Assembly (NCBI RefSeq): GCF_000012825.1
Contig: NC_009614.1
Coordinates: 2,790,001 to 2,854,000, forward strand
DNA length: 64,000 bases
From: Phocaeicola vulgatus ATCC 8482
Lineage (GTDB): Bacteria; Bacteroidota; Bacteroidia; Bacteroidales; Bacteroidaceae
Reading direction: 5' to 3'
Shown: positions 28,439 to 36,035 of the stretch, piece after piece
Position numbering within the stretch: the stretch's first letter is position 1
Layout: the number at the start of each line of letters is the position of its first letter
The notes under the pieces: model-generated
Databases searched by the model: none
Told to the model about the DNA's origin: nothing
What the model saw: the letters and a program-made list of their open reading frames with translations, nothing else
Translations under genes and position numbers: made by a program

Positions 28439-28714
28439 ATGGAATTAGTTGTAATTGAAAAAAGTGCGTATTTGCGGTTAAAACAGCAGATTGAAGATTT
28501 GTCCACACAGATTGAAGCCGTTAAAAAGAAATTTGGCTCTGTTGAAAAGGAAAAATGAATGGATGCCCAAGAAGTCTGTCTGGTGCTGAATATTTCCAAG
28601 CGGAGTTTGCAAAGTTATAGGGAATATGGCATTATTCCGTGTTCTTTCATAGGTGGAAAATATGTGTACAAGGAAAGTGATCTGGCTAGGATATTAACTC
28701 AAAAAGGCAAATAG
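28439..28714 (+). pseudogene. Small helix-turn-helix (excisionase-like) gene interrupted by in-frame TGA
   Basis: The joined frame of 91 codons begins MELVVIEKSAYLRLKQQIE and, after TGA at 28556-28558 (codon 40), continues MDAQEVCLVLNISKRSLQSY to KYVYKESDLARIL. This is the small MerR/excisionase-like HTH type common in Bacteroides elements (as Xis2c/Xis2d of CTnDOT). In relatives I recall, the residue before the (L/M)Dx(Q)(D/E)VC motif is Trp, so TGA appears to stand where TGG is expected. An ATG follows the TGA at once, so a 51-residue HTH could be made by reinitiation. It lies 3 bp ahead of a second HTH gene. Confidence 0.7.
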
Positions 28715-28717
28715 GAT

Positions 28718-29008
28718 ATGGATGGGGTAATTACAAAACAGTCAGAAGAGTATATCGGGATGATGGAGATGCTCAAGAAATGCTCCAAGGAGATTTTTGC
28801 AATTCAGGATTTGCCTGTTCCTGTAGCCAATGAGGTCTATATGACTGGTGAACAAGTATGTGCCATGTTGCATATATCGAGCAGAACCTTGCAAAAGTTG
28901 CGTGATGAAAAGGGGATAGCTTATACTGCCATAGGTGGTAAGTTTCTTTATCCTCTTTCAAAATTGCAATTGTTATTGGAAGAAAATTATAGAAGTTATG
29001 TTCGTTAA
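28718..29008 (+). CDS. Helix-turn-helix protein, probable excisionase/recombination directionality factor
   Basis: The 96-residue protein has an N-terminal helical stretch (EEYIGMMEMLKKCSKEI) and a MerR-like HTH: YMTGEQVCAMLHISSRTLQ, LRDEKGIAYTAIGGKFLYP. Pairs of such genes in Bacteroides conjugative and mobilizable elements act in integrase-mediated excision or regulate it. This one is intact and is the last gene before the attachment-like core 165 bp downstream, the location expected for an excisionase or end-proximal regulator. RteC would be the likely activator by analogy with CTnDOT. Confidence 0.8.
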   Translation: MDGVITKQSEEYIGMMEMLKKCSKEIFAIQDLPVPVANEVYMTGEQVCAMLHISSRTLQKLRDEKGIAYTAIGGKFLYPLSKLQLLLEENYRSYVR

Positions 29009-29173
29009 ATCAAGCGTTTGATTTGTATTTATGCCCCTTTTTTACTACTTTTGTAAAAGTAAGAGTGTAACAGGAAGAAAGTTGCAGCATATACGCGGTG
29101 AATTATTCGGTGTCATAGGAGTAGAGTCTTTTGGTAAGATGCTGATAATGAGTAGGGGAGATGAAAGTTAATC

Positions 29174-29187
29174 GTTCCCTGTCTCTC
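29174..29187 (+). other. NBU1-type attachment core (tRNA-Leu 3' end)
   Basis: CCTGTCTCTCCGCT is identical, as I recall it, to the 14-bp common core of NBU1 integration at the 3' end of a tRNA-Leu gene. The bases to its left do not form a tRNA (no T-loop GTTCGA), so this is the element-to-chromosome junction lacking the tRNA body. The intact tRNA-Leu should mark the opposite end, outside the window. Confidence 0.7.
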
Positions 29188-29211
29188 CGCTGGAAAGAAT
29201 TGCAAAACAAA

Positions 29212-29248
29212 GAAAATCCCTGTAAATTAATACTTTACGGGGATTTTT
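29212..29248 (+). terminator. Hairpin terminator after the attachment core
   Basis: Arms AAAATCCCTGTAAA and TTTACGGGGATTTT pair over 14 bp with one G-T wobble around a 7-nt loop, and TTTTTTG follows. Placed just after the tRNA 3'-end core, it is probably the original terminator of the chromosomal tRNA-Leu gene. Confidence 0.75.
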
Positions 29249-29350
29249 TGTTTTTGGTGCATGGCAAAAACAAGCATATCAAAGCATTCTTTCGGTGTAC
29301 TATTCGGTGTACCTGGTCTTATGCTTACATATGTGATATCTTCATGCTCT

Positions 29351-29436
29351 CAAAAAAGATCAAGAACTTTTCAAAAAAGACGACGACCTTTTTAAAAAAG
29401 AACAGGAACTTTTTTAAAAACGTCTTGGTCTTTTTT
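29351..29436. repeat. Four degenerate ~21-22 bp tandem units
   Basis: Units at 29351, 29372, 29394 and 29416 begin with five or six A, then G or C, a variable GA/CA-rich core and end in ACTTTT, CCTTTTT, ACTTTTTT and TCTTTTTT. The alternating A- and T-tracts at helical phasing could bend DNA. The period is the same as in the arrays near 3022 and 45,594. Confidence 0.6.
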
Positions 29437-29742
29437 ATTGTTACCAATGCATCGTAAACCGTCATTCTGTGGAGGTACAGACCTTTCATGCGTACTTTTT
29501 GCGGGGAAAAAGCCTAAAACACCCTACTTTATATCAAGTCGAAACGATCTATAAGAAAATGGTATGTGGCTGAAAACAAGTAATTTATGTGGAAATATAC
29601 TTCAAAACATTGTGAGAGTATGAGAGCATGAATGAGAGCAATTTTTTTTATCCTTACTACATAAACCGTTAATAATAAACCTGTTATATATGCAGTGAGG
29701 GCATGAGGGTATACATGGCTCGAACTTTTCTTTGGAATATGC

Positions 29743-29783
29743 AAAACGGCTATATTCCACGATATAGGAATATATGCCGTTTT
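29743..29783 (-). terminator. Hairpin downstream of the OmpA operon
   Basis: AAAACGGCTATATTCC at 29743 pairs with the segment ending at 29783, with one bulged base, 16 bp in all. It lies just past the OmpA stop in the minus direction. The T-run after it is short (TTTT), so efficiency is uncertain. Confidence 0.55.
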
Positions 29784-29800
29784 GATAGAGGGGAAATTTT

Positions 29801-30991
29801 TTATGGTATATAATTCCAATAATCCATATTTGTAATGATTTGAACTATAATTTTACGATCTCCTTCTCGTATTTCGTTGGGAGCATTCTGAGATGCATAC
29901 GATATTTTTGCGCCCACTCCTTTTGCTTTTAACATTTTATTGGGAACTCCTTTCTTTATAAGTGCATTGACTACAGCGTCTGCACGTTTTTGGGATAGAT
30001 CCATATTGTATTGTGATGATCCTTTTGCATCAGTACATCCTGTGATGAGATATTTTTTGCTTGTGTCTGTCAGCATAATTTGAGCTATTTCATCAATGAT
30101 AGTAGCTGCTTTAGGAGTTATTTCTGTTTTATCAAACTCAAAATAGATATTGTTGAATAAATCACATAAAACATTGGGCTGGCTTGGAGTTTCTACAATT
30201 TGTTTCATGATTATAGGTTTTTCTATAACTTTTTCTATGATTTTTTCCACATATTGAATTTCCGGTTTGACTTTTAGGGATTTACCACCAATGCGCCACA
30301 TCAATCGAATGCTTCCTTGCCATGAATTGGCTATATGTTTGTATGGCATGATGAGGTAGTCTCCTTGGAGTCCTATGCCAATGTTGTCATTAAGCCACAT
30401 ATTCACGCCTATTCCCAATGAAATAGGGATAAGATTTTGTTTATCTTTCCCTTCTTTAGTATAATCATTTGACAGATTCCATCCCATCTCCTCACTGTTG
30501 AATTCTTCCATCCCCTTATAGTTGATCTTAAAATTCTTGTACATATAGTTGGCTCCCATCCGTAGGAAAGGATCAATATAATTTGAATGGAGATATTCAC
30601 CTAGACGCCACTGTAAACCGATTCCTGCCATACCTAGCCATCTTGATTCTTTACCGTTACGGACAGGATCGGAACTGTAGTCTAATGTTCCTTGTAAATC
30701 TAGATAAAAATGAGAGTTAAGTTCACGAGCAAAATATAGATTTCCTCCAAAAATAAAATCTTTTTTATTAGTACCTACAGTGTAACCGCCTTTATTATTA
30801 GTATGGAAATTAATGACATTAAAACGTGTCATTTGAAGTCCGGTTGCGCCTATACCTATTTCCCATGCTTTTTTATTATTATCGGCTGCTCCATTCTTTG
30901 CATTTTGTTGTGCATTTATAGGTAAACCGAAACATAATACTGAGGTAAAGCATAGTATGAGATGGATTTTATGTATATATATTTTCTTCAT
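29801..30991 (-). CDS. OmpA-family outer membrane protein
   Basis: I chose the ATG at 30991 (MKKIYIHKIHLILCFTSVLC), 4 bp after the stop of the upstream gene; an ATG at 31006 overlapping that gene is an alternative. The 396-residue protein has a signal peptide, an eight-strand-like beta-barrel region (about 30-270; GLQWRLGEYLHSNYIDPFLR, GIGLQGDYLIMPY), a helical linker (VEKIIEKVIEKP) and a C-terminal OmpA peptidoglycan-binding domain (IYFEFDKTEITPKA, ITGCTDAKGSSQYNMDLSQK, RADAVVNALIKKGV). It anchors the outer membrane to peptidoglycan. Pairing with the collagen-like lipoprotein suggests a joint surface structure. Confidence 0.9.
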   Translation of the reverse strand: MKKIYIHKIHLILCFTSVLCFGLPINAQQNAKNGAADNNKKAWEIGIGATGLQMTRFNVINFHTNNKGGYTVGTNKKDFIFGGNLYFARELNSHFYLDLQGTLDYSSDPVRNGKESRWLGMAGIGLQWRLGEYLHSNYIDPFLRMGANYMYKNFKINYKGMEEFNSEEMGWNLSNDYTKEGKDKQNLIPISLGIGVNMWLNDNIGIGLQGDYLIMPYKHIANSWQGSIRLMWRIGGKSLKVKPEIQYVEKIIEKVIEKPIIMKQIVETPSQPNVLCDLFNNIYFEFDKTEITPKAATIIDEIAQIMLTDTSKKYLITGCTDAKGSSQYNMDLSQKRADAVVNALIKKGVPNKMLKAKGVGAKISYASQNAPNEIREGDRKIIVQIITNMDYWNYIP

Positions 30992-30995
30992 ATTT

Positions 30996-33794
30996 TTATT
31001 CTTCATAGATAACTTGTACTTCGGGCAACTCATAAGAGCTGCTATAGTTTTCAATAATAAATGTTTTTTCATCCTTTCCTTTTCGGAGATAACCTTGATA
31101 ATATCTATAGAAATATGAACTGTTGCCACTGTCAATGTATATGGATGAATTTAAAAATGGTGCGAATACTTTGAACGTTGGAACTTCTGCAGAAGATCTG
31201 TTATTAGAACTTGATGCTTCTTGTGAGCCAGCTGTTGAGGTATATCTGAATGTGATATATGCCATTTTAAGTTTGCTGGCTTCTTCTTCAGTATATGCTA
31301 TCGGTTCTACATAGTCCATTCCATTTTCTTTAACGACACGTGTGGTCGATGATTTGTAAATTCTTGTAAAGTCTATTTTTGAAAAATCCAATTCACCTTC
31401 AGCAGATGAGAAACTGGGTGCTTCTCCATTGGATATTATTTTTAATTTTAATGTTTTTAGCGTAGGTCCCATTTGATAAGGAGCTAATAAACAAACACCA
31501 TTCCATTGGAAAGTTTCTCCATAATAAGGTTCTCTAGCTTTTACAGTGTAATAAACGTCACTTCCATCCCAATATTCAGATTGATTGTTTTTGAATTTTC
31601 CGGGATTTTCTTGAATGAACCGATAGGTATAAATATAGTAATAATATCCTCCATTATTTGAACTATAACTTTGGTTTGAATATAGTTTTTTGTCTGGCAA
31701 AATACTGTTGGGATTATTTTTGTCAGAGACTCTATATGCGTCTAAATTCCTTGAACCACTATTAGGTAAATAAGAAGGGATATTTTGCCATTGGTCTTCC
31801 GGATTAACTTTTCGTTGTATATAGAAATATAGATACTGATAATCGTATAATGAATTTGAATTATCGCGGAGGATCATTCTCATGCGTACTCTATTAGGAA
31901 CATATGTGTTTTTAGCGGATTCTTGCGGCAACTTTCCGGCTAGGGTTACTTCTTTTACCGTTCCCCAGCGTAAGTTTATGTCTTGTATTTCGGGTAAATC
32001 TTCTTTAGGTACAATAAACTCTCCGTTTTCATTGGTAATGTAAGTTTTTTCCGCATTGATACCCGGCATGCCTTTTACTTGAGCTTTTGGTGCGATTTGT
32101 CCAGTTTCATCATATACTTTATAGAGTACACCTCCATCAGTTGTGCGTACATATTCACCATATTCTGATTGAGAATATTGTGCAATAACATTAGGTATAC
32201 CCTTAATGATGGTAACTTCTGTTCCCGGTTTTCCTGGTTCTCCGGGTTTGCCGTCTTTGCCATCTTCTCCGTCTTTGCCATCTTTCCCGTGTAGATAGTC
32301 ATAAAAATCCTTTAACGTATTTTTTTCACAGTCCCATACTCCACCATTTTTGTGGTCAATAAGTGCATCTGTTGTACCGCAAAATTTAGCTAAGTCATTT
32401 TTCCACAGTTCATGTGCTGATAAACCATTGCTTCCGTTTATTCCGTCTTTACCAGCTAAATAATTGAAAAAATCATATTCTGAAACTTTGTCAGAAGGCC
32501 ATTTTTGTCCTGGATTTTTAGGATCATTCATATTGCCTGTTCCTACAGTTTCTTTCCATAGTTCATAAGCGGATTTTCCATTGTTACCATTTGTTCCACT
32601 GAGGTAAGTGTAAAAATCTGCCATTGTAATTTTATCTTTGGACCATGCTGAATTATTTTTGTCTTTGATTTTATCATTTTTGACGTCATTTACCCATAAT
32701 TCGTATGCAGATGCTCCGTTAACTCCTTTTTCTCCTTGAGCTTTTATTCTTGTATCAGTAGTACCTATCCACCAATTTCCGTTATTACCTATATGGGGAG
32801 ATACGCCATCATCTCCTTTCTCTCCTTGAGCTTTTATTCCTGTATCGGTGGTGCCTATCCACCAGTTCCCATTTTTTATCACCGGGGTAAGTCCGTCCGC
32901 TCCTTTATCACCTTGTTCTCCTTTGGGACCTTGCACTGCAATCCCTGTATTGGATGTGCCTATCCACCAGTATCCGTCTTTAATGAAAGGGGTTAATCCA
33001 TCGCTTCCTTTTTCTCCTTGAGCTTTTATTTTTGTATCGGATGTATTGATCCACCAGTTTCCATTAGGACCAATATAAGGGGATGTTCCGTCTTTACCAT
33101 TTTCTCCTTTTTGACCTTGAGCCGGAAAATTTGTATCACGATTGCCAATATACCAATTACCATTTTCACCAACATGTGGAGTAATACCATTTTCACCATC
33201 TTTCCCTTTTAAATATAAAAAGAAATGTTCCATTGTTGTTTGGTCTTTGGGCCAATTTATATTGCCGCCAGCAACAGATTGTTTCCATAATTCATAGGCG
33301 GAAAATCCGTCTTTGCCATTAATTCCATCCTTTCCATCTTTGCCGATAGCTTTGATTTTTGTATCTTTATTGCCGATATACCAATTCCCATTTTCGCCAA
33401 TATGAGGTGATTCTCCGTCTCTTCCGCTAAGAAAATCCCAAAAATCGGCTTCTGTATTTTTTGAAGAAGGCCAAATGAGCGAAGGGTCATGAGGGTTGGT
33501 GACATTACCTTGGGTGATCAGGATTTTCCATTGATCGTATGCAGACATTCCATCTTTTCCTTTGTCTCCTTTTTCTCCTTTAATATAAACTAAAAAGTCT
33601 GCTAAATCAACTTGGGTGGAAGGCCAGTTTATATGACCGGTTTCAACTTCTTCTTTCCATATCTCATAAGCGGATTTGCCATTGGTTCCCTGAGGACCTT
33701 GGGGTAATTCAAAATCAATACTGCTGCACGAGAAAAAAAATGTGCAAAGTAGCACTGATAATACATAAATTTTGCATTTCTTCTTTGTATACAT
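30996..33794 (-). CDS. Collagen-like modular surface lipoprotein
   Basis: The 932-residue protein has a lipoprotein signal ending FFFSCSS (Cys23). Residues about 30-530 alternate two modules. One is a helical block, GKSAYEIWKEEVETG then INWP and a DF-x-x-YL segment (seven or so copies). The other is a beta block such as SPHIGNNGNWWIGTTDT then GIKAQGEKG. They are joined by Gly-X-Y runs (GEKGDKGKDG; GKDGEDGKDGKPGEPGKPG) that could form short collagen triple helices. The C-terminal 400 residues are unlike these, rich in Tyr/Ser/Asn with likely beta structure. It probably forms a trimeric extended surface fibre. The ligand is unknown. It is followed by an OmpA gene, and an AraC-type gene lies upstream on the same strand. 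Confidence 0.85.
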   Translation of the reverse strand: MYTKKKCKIYVLSVLLCTFFFSCSSIDFELPQGPQGTNGKSAYEIWKEEVETGHINWPSTQVDLADFLVYIKGEKGDKGKDGMSAYDQWKILITQGNVTNPHDPSLIWPSSKNTEADFWDFLSGRDGESPHIGENGNWYIGNKDTKIKAIGKDGKDGINGKDGFSAYELWKQSVAGGNINWPKDQTTMEHFFLYLKGKDGENGITPHVGENGNWYIGNRDTNFPAQGQKGENGKDGTSPYIGPNGNWWINTSDTKIKAQGEKGSDGLTPFIKDGYWWIGTSNTGIAVQGPKGEQGDKGADGLTPVIKNGNWWIGTTDTGIKAQGEKGDDGVSPHIGNNGNWWIGTTDTRIKAQGEKGVNGASAYELWVNDVKNDKIKDKNNSAWSKDKITMADFYTYLSGTNGNNGKSAYELWKETVGTGNMNDPKNPGQKWPSDKVSEYDFFNYLAGKDGINGSNGLSAHELWKNDLAKFCGTTDALIDHKNGGVWDCEKNTLKDFYDYLHGKDGKDGEDGKDGKPGEPGKPGTEVTIIKGIPNVIAQYSQSEYGEYVRTTDGGVLYKVYDETGQIAPKAQVKGMPGINAEKTYITNENGEFIVPKEDLPEIQDINLRWGTVKEVTLAGKLPQESAKNTYVPNRVRMRMILRDNSNSLYDYQYLYFYIQRKVNPEDQWQNIPSYLPNSGSRNLDAYRVSDKNNPNSILPDKKLYSNQSYSSNNGGYYYYIYTYRFIQENPGKFKNNQSEYWDGSDVYYTVKAREPYYGETFQWNGVCLLAPYQMGPTLKTLKLKIISNGEAPSFSSAEGELDFSKIDFTRIYKSSTTRVVKENGMDYVEPIAYTEEEASKLKMAYITFRYTSTAGSQEASSSNNRSSAEVPTFKVFAPFLNSSIYIDSGNSSYFYRYYQGYLRKGKDEKTFIIENYSSSYELPEVQVIYEE

Positions 33795-34314
33795 GACTGT
33801 AAATTATTAAAAATGAATTGTTCTTTGTTGTTACATATTGGATAAACTCCGTTCTGCTTTATTGAATATTGTATCGTTGGGGGGCATGCAATTTTATATT
33901 TTAGGTTATTCTGCTGTGTGCGATTTACATTATAATAATATTCACATTTTATTTGGGTGCAAAGTTCTATATTTGGTACTAAAAAGAAGTTGCGTATTTA
34001 AAAGATTTGTTTGCATATAATCAGTTCTTTCTTTTATATCTGCATAAAAAGGTTTCCTATTTTTCTAAATGTTCGTTTTGGGATAGTTTTAAATGGTAGA
34101 TGCTTTATATGATTTTACAGAGGGGTATATGTGATAAGTTTTCCATATATTGATGGTGGATTATGATTAGGTTTTGTGATATTTGTTATTATAGATGTAT
34201 AGAAACTCTTAAAATAGATCCATATACCGAGATCAGGAAACAAACTTATTATTAGCTTTAGTGTGTATGATGGAGATAACTATATTCATAATCTTTAGGA
34301 TGCGGGATGTTTGT
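33795..34314. other. AT-rich intergenic region upstream of the collagen-like gene
   Basis: I see no gene, strong hairpin or clear promoter in this 520-bp stretch between the collagen-like gene and the AraC-type gene. It probably carries the promoter of the collagen-like/OmpA operon, but no convincing TAnnTTTG box with spaced TTTG was found by eye. Confidence 0.4.
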
Positions 34315-35223
34315 TTAATCGTTTGCAGAAACTGAATATGTTTCAAGAGAAGGTGTATCTCTTGATTCTTCTCCTTTTTTACGTATTTCGTTAGGAGTAG
34401 CTCCGATATTTCTTTTACAGTAGGTTGTAAAATGGGAGAAAGTCTTGAAATGATAGTCCAGCATTATTTGTTTGATGGGTAAAGTACTTTTTTTTAATTT
34501 GAATTCAATTTCATAAGATGTTTGTTTTTGTAACCATTGATATGGTGTATCTCCATGGAAGTTTTTTTTGAATAACTGTGTGAAAACAGTATCATTATAT
34601 CCACATAAAACAGCTAGTTCTTTGGCTGTTCTGCAAGCTTTGTAATGTGTCATGACGGATACGAAGAATTGAAGGTCGTTAGATAGCGCATCACGGAAAA
34701 TGGAGGCAATTTCATTCTTCTTATAGCAAATTTTAAATAATGAGAACAATTCATATTCTTTGGCTCGATGTAAGTCGGGAATTTCTGTTCCATTTTTCAT
34801 GTAATCGACCAGCAAATCTAAGTAGGAACGCATTAACGGATAAATGGGAAGGACTTCTACCGGTTTTACTTCTTCGATGGATATATCTTGCAGATACTCT
34901 ATTGTTCTGCTATGTAGATAAGGAGCCACAATATTACATGCATGAATGACAAGTTGTACTTCATCCATTGCCTTGATTTTACATTGATGCAGGCTGCTGA
35001 TGAAGAAAAATTCATTCTGCATTGCCATCAGAGGCATGGATTCTATATGATCTCTGAATAGGCATAATGATCCTTTTAGAACAAAACAAACTTGAAATTC
35101 ATGGGTTTCGTTCAAGTTTTGGATAATCTCTCCTTTACTTATATGAAGACACCTGAATTGGCTGAATCTGGATAGCGCAAGAGGATCACGGTATAAATTC
35201 TTTAGTAAAAATAGCATTTCCAT
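34315..35223 (-). CDS. AraC-family transcriptional regulator
   Basis: The 302-residue protein has an N-terminal cupin-like ligand domain (about 20-140; IIQNLNETHEFQVCFVLKGS) and a C-terminal double helix-turn-helix: TAKELAVLCGYNDTVFTQLF, then PIKQIMLDYHFKTFSHFTTY and RNIGATPNEIRKKG. This pattern is the AraC/XylS DNA-binding domain. It lies upstream of, and in the same direction as, the collagen-like/OmpA operon with a 520-bp gap, so it is a candidate regulator of that operon. A CAAATATA sequence at 35274-35281 could be its -7 box on the minus strand. Confidence 0.88.
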   Translation of the reverse strand: MEMLFLLKNLYRDPLALSRFSQFRCLHISKGEIIQNLNETHEFQVCFVLKGSLCLFRDHIESMPLMAMQNEFFFISSLHQCKIKAMDEVQLVIHACNIVAPYLHSRTIEYLQDISIEEVKPVEVLPIYPLMRSYLDLLVDYMKNGTEIPDLHRAKEYELFSLFKICYKKNEIASIFRDALSNDLQFFVSVMTHYKACRTAKELAVLCGYNDTVFTQLFKKNFHGDTPYQWLQKQTSYEIEFKLKKSTLPIKQIMLDYHFKTFSHFTTYCKRNIGATPNEIRKKGEESRDTPSLETYSVSAND

Positions 35224-35290
35224 ACATTATAAACATTTTAAGATAAAAAAAGTTTTGATACATCTATCCCGGACAAATATAACTTGATAT

Positions 35291-35572
35291 TTAAAATGTT
35301 TTAAAGCTATAGGAGGAATATGCAACTAAATCATTGCTAATATGAAATTGAATCTTCTGTTTAAGAAAGAGTTTATCAACATATGAAATTATAAGGTATT
35401 TAAGGCCGGATGCTTTGGATGGTAGCTTATAAAGTGGAAGATGTTTACTGATTTTTTTTATGAGTGAATGTAAATAAGTGATTTGGAATGGAGATAAATC
35501 TAAGGATCTTTTTCTTATTGCAATGAACAATAAGGAAATTACAAATAAAAATCCGAATATAAGGCCGCTCAT
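35291..35572 (-). CDS. Small hypothetical protein with N-terminal membrane segment
   Basis: This 93-codon frame begins MSGLIFGFLFVISLLFIAI, a membrane segment, followed by a basic helical stretch. Its start overlaps the stop of the upstream small frame in an ATGA arrangement, which suggests coupled translation. I do not recognise a family. The AT-rich composition and lack of known motifs leave a chance that it is not a gene. Confidence 0.35.
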   Translation of the reverse strand: MSGLIFGFLFVISLLFIAIRKRSLDLSPFQITYLHSLIKKISKHLPLYKLPSKASGLKYLIISYVDKLFLKQKIQFHISNDLVAYSSYSFKTF

Positions 35573-35802
35573 GTGATACTGATTACTAAGTATCGATTAT
35601 ATAAGTATTCCCCATCTTCGGGAGTATGGTTCAAAGTACAAAGCAACCATTGGCATAATGGATTATTTGTGTCGTGGGAACAATAGAAGTAAATAAGGAA
35701 TGACGGACTACCTATAAGTAGGGTAAGTACTGTCAGAATCTCTATTGTTCTATGATGAAGTGTCTTGTTCACAGGCATTTCATGATGTGTCAATTTAATC
35801 AT
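35569..35802 (-). CDS. Small hypothetical membrane protein
   Basis: This 77-codon frame contains one hydrophobic segment (IEILTVLTLLIGSPSFLIYF) and ends overlapping the next small frame by 4 bp. No family is recognised. It is listed because overlap coupling with a second membrane-segment frame is unusual for chance. It sits between the AraC-type gene and the divergent heme operon. Confidence 0.35.
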   Translation of the reverse strand: MIKLTHHEMPVNKTLHHRTIEILTVLTLLIGSPSFLIYFYCSHDTNNPLCQWLLCTLNHTPEDGEYLYNRYLVISIT

Positions 35803-35950
35803 GCTTGCTTTTTTTACAAAATTGGTTATAGAAATACATACTGATAATACCTATTAATGGTGATAATTTTCGGCTTTATACCTAAAAATAAGTACTCATG
35901 TATTTTATGATGTATATGATTATCAGTAATAAAACCCCAATTTTTAGGTA

Positions 35951-35981
35951 TTGTGTACTCTTGGTGGCAAGGGTAACTTTG
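35951..35981 (+). promoter_or_regulatory. Promoter of the heme operon
   Basis: TTG at 35951, 20 bp, then TAACTTTG at 35974-35981 fits the Bacteroides -33/-7 consensus. It lies 54 bp ahead of the first gene of the operon. Confidence 0.7.
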
Positions 35982-36035
35982 CAACAAATTTGAAAACATA
36001 AAATAATAACTATTAATCAATAAAACTAAAGTATT

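Larger units (their letters stand above)
29009..29800. other. Intergenic junction between element end and chromosome
   Basis: This 790-bp stretch has no convincing gene. It holds, in order, an NBU1-type attachment core (29174), a hairpin terminator (29212), paired TTCGGTGTAC repeats (29291 and 29303), a 21-22 bp degenerate array (29351-29436) and a hairpin that would end the minus-strand OmpA operon (29743-29783). Confidence 0.6.

Noticed and set aside
24817..28714. Selenocysteine decoding of the four TGAs
   Set aside because: No SECIS-like hairpin is visible after the stops, the genes are not redox enzymes, and Bacteroides generally lack the Sec machinery; Trp or plain nonsense fits better.
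29161..29457. 98-codon plus-strand frame after the HTH gene
   Set aside because: It runs through the attachment core, a terminator hairpin and a tandem repeat array; the Lys/Phe-rich end is a product of the A- and T-tracts.
29529..29819. 96-codon minus-strand frame past the OmpA gene
   Set aside because: It covers the operon's hairpin terminator and has no recognisable pattern or likely start signal.
32700..33750. CRISPR-like repeats in the collagen-like gene region
   Set aside because: The repeats are in frame, vary in length and encode NWWIG and GEKG modules, so they are protein repeats.
33838..34020. 60-codon plus-strand frame in the gap before the collagen-like gene
   Set aside because: No start signal, composition typical of random AT-rich DNA, and it would run against the collagen-like operon.
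35826..36020. 64-codon minus-strand frame ahead of the heme operon
   Set aside because: It lies across the heme operon promoter (35951-35981) and shows no coding features.
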